Position numbers and translations under genes: made by a program. This document shows, in pieces, positions 1 to 5,286 of a DNA stretch of 5,286 nucleotides (its first letter is position 1; every line of letters starts with the position of its first letter). This stretch comes from Cyanobacteria bacterium UBA3803. Lineage in GTDB: Bacteria > Cyanobacteriota > Vampirovibrionia > Gastranaerophilales > Gastranaerophilaceae. The notes below the pieces were generated by a model that did no database searches, was not told where the DNA came from, and saw only the letters and a list, made by a program, of their open reading frames with translations. The DNA lies in NCBI GenBank assembly GCA_002369055.1, contig DFEL01000118.1, positions 1 through 5,286 on the forward strand, in the 5' to 3' direction.

Positions 1-809
1 TGGGTGGCGGAACAGGTACAGGTGCAGCACCTATTGTTGCAAGAGTAGCAAAAGAACTGGGTATTTTAACTATTGCTGTTGTTACAAAACCTTTCAGTTT
101 TGAAGGTAAAAGACGTGCAAATCAAGCAATGCAGGGTATTGATAAATTAAAAGAAGCAGTTGATGCTATTATCGTTATACCTAACGACAACTTGTTAAGT
201 GTTGTTGACAGAAAAGTAGGTTTAATGGAATCGTTCGCTGTTGTAGATGAAGTTCTGTTAAGAGGTGTTCAAGGTATTACTGACATCATCACAATACCTG
301 GACTAATCAACGTAGACTTTGCAGATGTTCGCTCAGTAATGAGAGCCTCAGGTTCAGCATTAATGGGTATCGGTATTGGTCAAGGTGAAGGCAGAGCAGA
401 AGAAGCTGCAAGAAATGCTATTGACTCTAAGTTACTTGAAACAACTATTGATGGTGCTAAAGGTGTTATTGTAAATATTACAGGCGGACCTGATTTAGGA
501 TTAACAGATGTAACAAAAGCAATGAATATTATTAATGACGCTGTACAAGATGACGCCATTGTTATTTTTGGTGCAGTTACGGATGAAAATATGCAAGGCG
601 AAGTAAAAATTACTGTTATAGCAACAGGTTTTGAAATGAAATCTCACAGTGCGGTTCAAGCAAATAAATTACAAGCAAAACAACCATTAAGTGCTGCTGA
701 GTTCTTCGGAAACGCTTTTACAAACACTAATAAGAAAACAGAAACTTCATCAAATTCGGCTTTACCCGGATTTACAAATATAGAAATTCCTGATTTCTTG
801 AAAAAATAA
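1..809 (+). CDS. ftsZ: Cell division protein FtsZ, 3' part (5' end outside window)
   Basis: FtsZ is the tubulin-like GTPase that polymerises at mid-cell into the Z ring and recruits the division machinery. The reading frame is open from base 3, giving 268 residues. The fragment begins exactly at the tubulin signature GGGTGTGAAP (bases 3-32), which contacts GTP phosphates, so roughly the first 100 residues of a normal FtsZ are missing. The T7 synergy loop NVDFADV follows (bases 309-329), with the Asn and two Asp residues that complete the neighbouring subunit's GTPase site intact. After the core (ending near ITVIATGF) comes a short, variable, Asn/Ser/Thr/Lys-rich linker of about 40 residues. 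The protein ends in IEIPDFLKK, matching the conserved C-terminal peptide (IP.FL+) that binds FtsA, ZipA or SepF-type anchors. The ATG at 129 is an internal methionine, not the start. No division gene follows; a terminator lies immediately downstream. Confidence 0.97.
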   Translation, partial: GGGTGTGAAPIVARVAKELGILTIAVVTKPFSFEGKRRANQAMQGIDKLKEAVDAIIVIPNDNLLSVVDRKVGLMESFAVVDEVLLRGVQGITDIITIPGLINVDFADVRSVMRASGSALMGIGIGQGEGRAEEAARNAIDSKLLETTIDGAKGVIVNITGGPDLGLTDVTKAMNIINDAVQDDAIVIFGAVTDENMQGEVKITVIATGFEMKSHSAVQANKLQAKQPLSAAEFFGNAFTNTNKKTETSSNSALPGFTNIEIPDFLKK

Positions 810-827
810 AACATCCGATAAAAGTAT

Positions 828-860
828 AAAAAACTCCTTACCCAAAAGGAGTTTTTTTTT
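828..860 (+). terminator. Rho-independent terminator of ftsZ
   Basis: The arms AAAAAACTCCTT (828-839) and AAGGAGTTTTTT (846-857) pair perfectly over 12 bp around a 6-nt loop. An unbroken run of nine T (852-860) provides the U-tract. It begins 18 bp after the ftsZ stop codon, so it should separate ftsZ from the downstream genes. The A-rich 5' flank means it has little U-tract function in the reverse direction. Confidence 0.92.
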
Positions 861-871
861 GCAGAAATTTG

Positions 872-880
872 TGTTAAAAT
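872..880 (+). promoter_or_regulatory. Likely extended -10 promoter for the secreted-protein gene
   Basis: TGTTAAAAT at 872-880 fits an extended -10 element: TG, one base, then TAAAAT, one mismatch from TATAAT. The predicted start of transcription is near 887, giving a leader of about 23 nt. No -35 hexamer is visible: 17 bp upstream lies the T-tract of the ftsZ terminator. That is tolerable for an extended -10 promoter. The position after a strong terminator and before the next gene supports the call, but AT-rich DNA yields such matches easily. Confidence 0.45.
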
Positions 881-909
881 AAAAAAGGTACAAAATTAGG
901 GAAAGTTTT

Positions 910-1380
910 ATGAAAAAGTTATTAATTACATTTATATCAATTGTTACAACTATAACCATTGCATTTGCAGACGACTTGCAAACAGCAAAGGATAATTTTT
1001 CAAAATACGTATATGCTGCAAACAATTACAGCCCAAAATTATTGAAATATTATTCTCCAAATGCAAAAATAATACGTCAAGTTGTTAAACCTGACGGTTC
1101 AACTGCCAATGCAACAACTGATATGGCGACTTATGCAACACAGATGAAAATCAGTCAAGGAACTGCCAAATTAAGAAATTATAAAAATAAATATAAAAAC
1201 GTAACAGCAACAAGAGTTGCAAACGGTATAAAAGTTGAAGCATTAAGACAACCAATGGATGACAAATACTGGTTAAAAACATATCAAATATGGCAAAAAC
1301 AACACGACGGTAATTGGATTATCATTGAAGAAATGATGCAAACAAAGCAGCAAATTTTCTTAAGATACGCTGATAAATAA
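910..1380 (+). CDS. Secreted small protein, probable NTF2-like/SnoaL-type fold
   Basis: This 156-residue protein has a clear Sec signal peptide: MKK, a hydrophobic stretch at about residues 4-17, and an AFA signal peptidase I site after residue 20. The mature part is about 136 residues, and no lipobox cysteine or further membrane segment is visible, so it should be periplasmic or exported. The layout suggests an NTF2-like alpha+beta cone. An N-terminal helix carries the run KLLKYYSPNAKIIRQV (a chain growing into a first strand), middle strands follow (YKNVTATRVANGIKVEALRQP), and the end resembles the W.K..DG.W.I...M pattern common in that superfamily. This assignment comes from pattern only and the substrate is unknown. 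An AGGG (898-901) lies 8 nt before the ATG. It is followed by aroC after 36 bp with no terminator, so part of aroCKB transcription may come through it. Confidence 0.85.
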   Translation: MKKLLITFISIVTTITIAFADDLQTAKDNFSKYVYAANNYSPKLLKYYSPNAKIIRQVVKPDGSTANATTDMATYATQMKISQGTAKLRNYKNKYKNVTATRVANGIKVEALRQPMDDKYWLKTYQIWQKQHDGNWIIIEEMMQTKQQIFLRYADK

Positions 1381-1382
1381 AA

Positions 1383-1404
1383 TTATACGTTTAAAATCGT
1401 ATAA
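1383..1404. promoter_or_regulatory. Inverted repeat in the aroC upstream gap, possible operator
   Basis: TTATACG (1383-1389) and CGTATAA (1398-1404) form a perfect 7-bp inverted repeat separated by 8 bp. It fills most of the 36-bp gap before aroC. It overlaps two TAAAAT boxes (1392-1397 and 1402-1407), either of which could be a -10 element. No T-tract follows, so it is not a terminator. A dimeric regulator site is one reading; a chance dyad in AT-rich DNA is the alternative. The regulator is not identifiable from the sequence. Confidence 0.3.
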
Positions 1405-1407
1405 AAT
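1392..1407 (+). promoter_or_regulatory. Candidate -10 boxes ahead of aroC
   Basis: TAAAAT occurs twice, at 1392-1397 and 1402-1407, exactly 10 bp (one helical turn) apart; the second can also be read as TATAAA (1400-1405). Neither has a recognisable TTGACA-like -35 at 16-18 bp. The first box would start transcription near 1404 and leave a short leader that includes the GGGG (1409-1412) before the ATG. The second would start near 1414 and make an almost leaderless aroC mRNA. The call is weak, because aroC may simply be read from the promoter upstream of 910. Confidence 0.3.
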
Positions 1408-1416
1408 AGGGGAAAT

Positions 1417-2580
1417 ATGAGCAAATTTAGATTTTTGACTTCCGGTGAAAGTCACGGGAAATGTTTAGACGCAATTATTGAGGGAGTACCTTCAGGTTTT
1501 AGAATTGATGAAGATTATATTAATGCGGAATTAAAACGCAGACAAGTCGGATATGGCAGAGGTAAGAGAATGCAAATAGAATCCGATAAGTGTGAAATCA
1601 AATCAGGAGTAAGGCTTGGTTATACAACAGGTGCACCTATCTGCATTGAAATAAAAAATAAAGATTTTGAAAATTGGCAAATACCAATGAGTACAAAAGA
1701 ATTGGATTTAAAAAACAGAGAAATTTTAAAACTTGTTGCAGATAAGTCATTCACTAAAGTTCGTCCGGGACATGCAGATTACGCAGGTGCGGTAAAATAT
1801 AAGCTTGAAGACCTTAGAGACGTTTTGGAACGTTCAAGTGCTCGTTCGACTGCGATTGAAGTGGCGGTTGGTGCAATTGCAAAACAAATGTTGAAAGAAT
1901 TTTCAATAATAGGTTTTTCGCACGTTACACAAATAGGAAATGTAAGGGCTGATGTACTACCGCAAAGTTATACTCTGTTAAAAGAATCTGCCGAACATTC
2001 AGAATTAAGATGTGCAGATGATATTGCAACAGATATGATGAAAGAAGCTATTGATGATGCAAAAAGTGACGGGGACACTTTAGGCGGAAAGTTTGAAGTG
2101 ATTTTTGGAAATTTGCCTGTCGGTTTGGGTTCTCATGTTCATTGGGACAGAAAATTAGACGGAAGAATAGCACAAGCTGTTATGAGTATTCCTGCCGTCA
2201 AATCAGTAGAAATAGGAGCAGGAATTGATGCTGCAACACTAACAGGAAGTAAAATGCACGACGAACTGTTTATCTCAGATGGAAAAATTTACAGAAAAAC
2301 AAACAATGCAGGAGGCATCGAAGGCGGAATGTCAAATGGTGAACCCATTGTCGTAAAAGGTGTAATGAAAGCAATTCCGACAATGAGAACACCTTTAAAA
2401 ACAGTTGATTTGTACAAAAAAGAACAAACCGAAGCACATTTTGAGCGTTCGGATACTTGTGCTGTTCCTGCCTGTGCAGTAGTTGCGGAAGCTCGAATTG
2501 CATGCATATTAATAGATGCATTTTTAGAAAAATTTGGTGGAGATTCATTAAAAGAAATTAAGAAAAATTATGAAAAATAA
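1417..2580 (+). CDS. aroC: Chorismate synthase
   Basis: AroC catalyses the last shikimate-pathway step in the cytosol: 5-enolpyruvylshikimate-3-phosphate loses phosphate to give chorismate, using reduced FMN that is not consumed overall. All three family signatures are present: GESHGKCLDAIIEGVPSGF at residues 10-28 (His13), RSSARSTAIEVAVGA from residue 139, and RSDTCAVPACAVVAEA from residue 344. The second conserved active-site histidine lies in VRPGHADYAG (His119). RGKRMQIESDKCEIKSGVR near residues 49-67 resembles the longer Bacillus-type form rather than the E. coli type. The 387 residues also match that form (about 390) better than the E. coli protein (361). The start is supported by GGGG 4 nt upstream and by SKFRFLTSGESHG, the usual family N-terminus. 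It is first of three overlapping aro genes; its last 11 bp also encode the start of aroK. Confidence 0.98.
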   Translation: MSKFRFLTSGESHGKCLDAIIEGVPSGFRIDEDYINAELKRRQVGYGRGKRMQIESDKCEIKSGVRLGYTTGAPICIEIKNKDFENWQIPMSTKELDLKNREILKLVADKSFTKVRPGHADYAGAVKYKLEDLRDVLERSSARSTAIEVAVGAIAKQMLKEFSIIGFSHVTQIGNVRADVLPQSYTLLKESAEHSELRCADDIATDMMKEAIDDAKSDGDTLGGKFEVIFGNLPVGLGSHVHWDRKLDGRIAQAVMSIPAVKSVEIGAGIDAATLTGSKMHDELFISDGKIYRKTNNAGGIEGGMSNGEPIVVKGVMKAIPTMRTPLKTVDLYKKEQTEAHFERSDTCAVPACAVVAEARIACILIDAFLEKFGGDSLKEIKKNYEK

Positions 2581-3094
2581 TATCATTCTTGTCGGTATGA
2601 TGGGAGCAGGTAAAACTTATATCGGAAAAGCACTAAAACAAGCAAAACCGGAAATGAATCTTATTGATGTTGATGAATACATTGAAAAAAATCAATGCAA
2701 AAAAATTTCTGAAATTTTTTCAATATACGGAGAAAAATATTTTAGAGAAATAGAAACAAAATCAATAACCGAAATTATACAAAAAGAAAATCAAATTATT
2801 TCACTTGGCGGAGGTGCTTTTGAAAACAAAGCAAATCGTGAGATTTTAAACAAAAACGGTTACACAATATATTTGAAGGCAACAGCTGACATAATTTTTG
2901 ACAGAATTAAACATGAAACTCACAGACCACTTTTGCAACAAGGTTTTGGAGTTGAAAAAATAGAAGAAATATTGGCAATAAGAGAAAAAAACTACGAACA
3001 AGCACTCATTACGGTTGACACTTGCAGAAAATCTCAATATAATATCATTGGAGAAATTATGAAAAGGATAGATGAATATGCCAAACAAAATTGA
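2570..3094 (+). CDS. aroK: Shikimate kinase
   Basis: This enzyme transfers phosphate from ATP to the 3-hydroxyl of shikimate (fifth pathway step). The protein is 174 residues, the usual length. Visible elements in order are the Walker A loop GMMGAGKT (residues 9-16), the shikimate/Mg-binding DVDEYIE (Asp33, Asp35), FRE (Arg59, substrate carboxylate), the glycine loop SLGGGAF (Gly80-82), and the lid motif THRPLL with Arg119 closing over ATP. The C-terminal REKNYEQA helix is typical of the family. The ATG lies inside the end of aroC (11-bp overlap), and no Shine-Dalgarno is evident at normal spacing, so translation probably relies on ribosomes finishing aroC. Starting at a later Met would delete the first strand before the P-loop, so this start is preferred. 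It overlaps aroB downstream. Confidence 0.97.
   Translation: MKNNIILVGMMGAGKTYIGKALKQAKPEMNLIDVDEYIEKNQCKKISEIFSIYGEKYFREIETKSITEIIQKENQIISLGGGAFENKANREILNKNGYTIYLKATADIIFDRIKHETHRPLLQQGFGVEKIEEILAIREKNYEQALITVDTCRKSQYNIIGEIMKRIDEYAKQN
3065..3068 (+). promoter_or_regulatory. Ribosome binding site deciding the aroB start
   Basis: AGGA at 3065-3068 lies inside the end of aroK. It is only 3 nt from the ATG at 3072 but 9 nt from the ATG at 3078. The second spacing is within the functional range, so it favours translation from 3078. Confidence 0.5.
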
Positions 3095-4163
3095 GGTAGA
3101 AATTAAAGAAAAAAATAAATTTTACCCGATTTATATGGATATGGAGTATATTGAAAATTTAAGAGAAAGAATTTATAAAGATTTCAATTTTAAATGCTCT
3201 AAATTTCTTGTTGTTATAAGCGAACGAGTATATAAAATTTACGGCAAAATTCTTGGATTTAAATCAGACGAACTTTTTATATTAAAAGATGGAGAAATTG
3301 AAAAAAATTTTAAAAACTATCAAAAAATACTTCAATGCTGCGAAAAAAAGGGACTAGACAGAAAAAGTGCTCTTATCGCAGTTGGAGGAGGAGTTGTTGG
3401 TGACATAACAGGTTTTGCAGCAGCAACATATATGCGAGGTATTCATTTTATACAAGTTCCAACAACACTTTTGGCTTGCGTTGATTCCTCAGTCGGAGGA
3501 AAAGTTGCAATAGACACCGATTACGGAAAAAATCTTGTTGGTGCTTTTTATCAGCCTGATGCGGTTTATATAAATCTTAATTTTTTAAATACACTTGATG
3601 ATAGACAATATAAAAGCGGACTTGCAGAAATTTTAAAATATGCATTTATTGAAAAAAGCTGCGAAGCAAGATTTGATTATGGCTTATATGATTTTCTTTC
3701 AGTACATTGCTCAAAAATTTTAGATAGAGATTTAAGATTTATAGAAAAACTTATAAAAGTATGTATTGAATTAAAAATTGCCGTTGTAACAAAAGACGAA
3801 AAAGAAGCAGGATTGAGAAAAATCCTTAATTTTGGTCATACATACGCACACGCATTAGAAAAAATAACAAATTACAGAACCTTTACACACGGAGAAGCAG
3901 TTGCTTACGGTATGCATTTTATTTTTAACTACGCTCACAAGCTTAAATTAATTGATGCAAACTATAAAGAAATGGCAATGGTGCTACTTCATAAATTCGG
4001 ATTTTATGATAAAACATTTAAATTTCCAACTGATAAATTAATAAAAATAATGCTTAAAGACAAAAAAACAGAAGATGATAACATCAAAGTTATATTGCCA
4101 ACAATGAAAGGATATGTAAAAGAAGACACTCTGGATATCCAAACTGCCCTCAATATTTTTTGA
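3078..4163 (+). CDS. aroB: 3-Dehydroquinate synthase
   Basis: AroB converts 3-deoxy-D-arabino-heptulosonate 7-phosphate to 3-dehydroquinate (second shikimate step), using NAD+ and a divalent metal, usually zinc. Starting at 3078 it has 361 residues, the normal length; an ATG two codons upstream (3072) is the alternative, but the ribosome binding site sits too close to it. Numbered from 3078, the NAD-binding glycine loop GGGVVGD starts at Gly103. It is followed by the conserved QVPTTLLACVDSSVGGKVAID block and KNLVGAFYQP. The metal ligands are all present: Glu184 in GLAEILKYAFI, His254 in NFGHTYAHALE and His271 in THGEAVAYGM. The gene overlaps aroK by 17 bp and is last in the aroC-aroK-aroB unit. 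Its TGA is followed directly by an in-frame TAA. No clear terminator follows; the convergent fliD ends 7 bp away. Confidence 0.97.
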   Translation: MPNKIEVEIKEKNKFYPIYMDMEYIENLRERIYKDFNFKCSKFLVVISERVYKIYGKILGFKSDELFILKDGEIEKNFKNYQKILQCCEKKGLDRKSALIAVGGGVVGDITGFAAATYMRGIHFIQVPTTLLACVDSSVGGKVAIDTDYGKNLVGAFYQPDAVYINLNFLNTLDDRQYKSGLAEILKYAFIEKSCEARFDYGLYDFLSVHCSKILDRDLRFIEKLIKVCIELKIAVVTKDEKEAGLRKILNFGHTYAHALEKITNYRTFTHGEAVAYGMHFIFNYAHKLKLIDANYKEMAMVLLHKFGFYDKTFKFPTDKLIKIMLKDKKTEDDNIKVILPTMKGYVKEDTLDIQTALNIF

Positions 4164-4191
4164 TAATTCACTATATTGATAACTGGCTATA
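4160..4191. repeat. Imperfect 16-bp tandem duplication at the aroB/fliD junction
   Basis: TTGATAATTCACTATA (4160-4175) is followed directly by TTGATAACTGGCTATA (4176-4191), identical at 13 of 16 positions. The repeat covers the aroB stop, the 7-bp gap, the fliD stop and the last codons of fliD. It looks like an old short duplication that placed stop codons for both convergent genes, though chance similarity in AT-rich sequence cannot be excluded. Confidence 0.5.
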
Positions 4192-5286
4192 AGACTGTTG
4201 TATTGATGCTATAATTTGTTCCATATTATTAAATTGCTTTTGTAGCCTTGATTTGTACGAATCAACCTTTCTTTGAGCCGCATCAATAGATGTCTTAATT
4301 GAACGAGTTTGCGAATCATAAGTTTTTGATTTCATCGTAAAATATCCGTCAGAAGCAGAAAGAGCGTCTTCCGTAATTTTTTCTAACTTATTCAATACAC
4401 CACCGGATTCAGCTAAACCCTTATTGTCACCTAATAACAATTGTTTAACGGCATCAGGATTTTCTGCTAACGCTTTTTTAAATTTTTCTTCATTAATTTG
4501 AAGTTTATTTACGCCGGAAGTATCAGTAGAATTAGTTGCTTCTCCTGTTGAAATACCTATATTTGCAAGAACTTTCAAATCAGTATTTTCAACAGCCGCA
4601 GTTGCATTACGTCTTAAATTATTTCTTAATGAAGTTAAAGATGTTTCTCCATATAGAGTTTCTCCGCTTGCCGTATTTTTATCAATCGTTTCAATTGCAT
4701 TATTATATGATGAAATAAAAGATTTTACCGCACTCAACAAAGTATCTGAATCTTGAGAAACCGAAACGGTAGCAGGTTCTTTAAAACCTTCATCATTTTC
4801 TTTTGTAACAGAATGCAATGTCAAAGTTAAACCTTCAATACCTGAAATATCGCTTGTTACAGTATTTGAAGAAGATATAATATCTGTTCCGTTTATGTTC
4901 AATCTTGCATAATCACCTAAAACTTGAGTTCCTTGAACTAAAGATGAAGTTTTTTGACCTTCACCGTCTACTTCACTTGCAGTAAATCCCAATATATCCG
5001 TTAAATCACTTGTTCCTGCTTCAATGTTAATATTAAATGCACCTTCTGCCTTTGATTTAAGAACTAATTGACCTGCTGAAGCATCCCAATAAGCATTTAC
5101 ACCGGCATCAGTTTTGCTGTTAATACTTCCGATTAGCGATTTTAAAGAGGTATTTTCATCGACGGTAAATTCTTGATTACCGATAGTAAATGTGCCTTTT
5201 ACACCTTCGCCAAAGACTTCTGCTAATTTATCCGATGTACTGATTGCAGAAATAGAAGAAAAACTTGAATAATTACCGCTTTCCTC
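4171..5286 (-). CDS. fliD: Flagellar filament capping protein FliD (HAP2), C-terminal part (5' end outside window)
   Basis: FliD forms the cap at the flagellar tip under which exported flagellin subunits fold into the filament. The frame is open from the window edge to the TAG at 4173-4171, giving 371 residues; the N-terminal FliD domain is beyond the edge. A TTG at 4992-4990 is in frame but is not the start, because the upstream residues are typical FliD. Fragment residues 31-57 (GTFTIGNQEFTVDENTSLKS and on to SINS) match the flagellin hook-IN motif. The capping domain follows: ARLNINGTDIISSSNTV from about residue 127, then GLTLTLHSV. The last 50 or so residues are a predicted coiled coil ending FNNMEQIIASIQQSYSQLSI, matching the FliD C-terminus that contacts the filament. 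No cysteine is seen, which is common in exported flagellar proteins. The stop TAG is followed in frame by TGA. The gene converges on aroB. Confidence 0.93.
   Translation of the reverse strand, partial: EESGNYSSFSSISAISTSDKLAEVFGEGVKGTFTIGNQEFTVDENTSLKSLIGSINSKTDAGVNAYWDASAGQLVLKSKAEGAFNINIEAGTSDLTDILGFTASEVDGEGQKTSSLVQGTQVLGDYARLNINGTDIISSSNTVTSDISGIEGLTLTLHSVTKENDEGFKEPATVSVSQDSDTLLSAVKSFISSYNNAIETIDKNTASGETLYGETSLTSLRNNLRRNATAAVENTDLKVLANIGISTGEATNSTDTSGVNKLQINEEKFKKALAENPDAVKQLLLGDNKGLAESGGVLNKLEKITEDALSASDGYFTMKSKTYDSQTRSIKTSIDAAQRKVDSYKSRLQKQFNNMEQIIASIQQSYSQLSI

Noticed and set aside
868..894. TTTGT...ACAAA inverted repeat around the promoter at 872-880
   Set aside because: It has 5-bp arms with a 17-bp spacer, well within chance for this composition.
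762..1025. Minus-strand 87-residue open frame across the ftsZ end and the secreted-protein start
   Set aside because: It runs through the ftsZ terminator and the signal-peptide region, is rich in Phe/Leu/Lys as expected for the complement of AT-rich DNA, and has no recognisable domain.
2270..2548. Two overlapping minus-strand open frames (92 and 72 residues) opposite aroC
   Set aside because: Both lie opposite fully conserved aroC sequence including signature 3, have low-complexity Leu/Phe/Cys-rich translations, and look like codon-usage shadows.
2846..3088. Minus-strand 80-residue open frame opposite aroK
   Set aside because: It is a Phe/Tyr-rich shadow of A-rich coding DNA with no family resemblance.
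4150..4179. TCAATAT/ATATTGA inverted repeat across the aroB/fliD junction as a bidirectional terminator
   Set aside because: It has only 7 A/T-rich pairs around a 16-nt loop and no properly placed T-tract on either strand.
4536..4718. Plus-strand 60-residue open frame inside fliD
   Set aside because: It is antisense to conserved fliD coding sequence, and its Leu/Tyr/Gln-rich translation has no recognisable features.
4990..4992. TTG on the minus strand as the fliD start, giving a 273-residue protein
   Set aside because: The frame stays open to the window edge, and the 98 upstream residues include the hook-IN motif expected in FliD, so the TTG is an internal leucine codon.

Overview
The window is a 5.3-kb piece of an AT-rich bacterial chromosome carrying ordinary core genes. 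It holds the 3' part of the cell-division gene ftsZ, a small gene for a secreted NTF2-like protein, a tightly overlapping shikimate-pathway cluster (aroC-aroK-aroB), and on the opposite strand the 3' part of fliD, the flagellar filament cap. No RNA genes, mobile elements, CRISPR arrays or gene-free stretches over 100 bases were seen.

Organism: the coding sequences are strongly A/T-biased, use the standard code, and come from a flagellated bacterium. The FtsZ segment DIITIPGLINVDFADVR resembles, from memory, the cyanobacterial form more than the Firmicutes form (typically DLIA.PGLINLDFADVK). Cyanobacterial-type FtsZ, low GC and flagella together point tentatively to the non-photosynthetic sister lineage of cyanobacteria (Melainabacteria/Vampirovibrionia, e.g. 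gut Gastranaerophilales). This is an inference that a tree would settle.

Layout: ftsZ (1-809, 5' end outside the window) ends at a strong intrinsic terminator (828-860). A 100-bp gap then holds a likely extended -10 promoter and the start of the secreted-protein gene (910-1380). A 36-bp gap with an inverted repeat and two TAAAAT boxes leads into aroC (1417-2580). aroC overlaps aroK by 11 bp, and aroK overlaps aroB by 17-23 bp, so the three are almost certainly one transcript with coupled translation. aroB ends 7 bp from the end of the convergent fliD (5286-4171, 5' end outside the window).

How the genes work together: AroB makes 3-dehydroquinate (second enzyme of the shikimate pathway), AroK phosphorylates shikimate (fifth), and AroC makes chorismate (seventh and last), the precursor of aromatic amino acids and folate. 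The other pathway enzymes are not in the window. FtsZ and FliD are functionally unrelated neighbours, and the role of the secreted NTF2-like protein is unknown. I found no convincing novel system. The points most worth checking are the secreted protein, the dyad in front of aroC and the duplicated sequence at the aroB/fliD junction.
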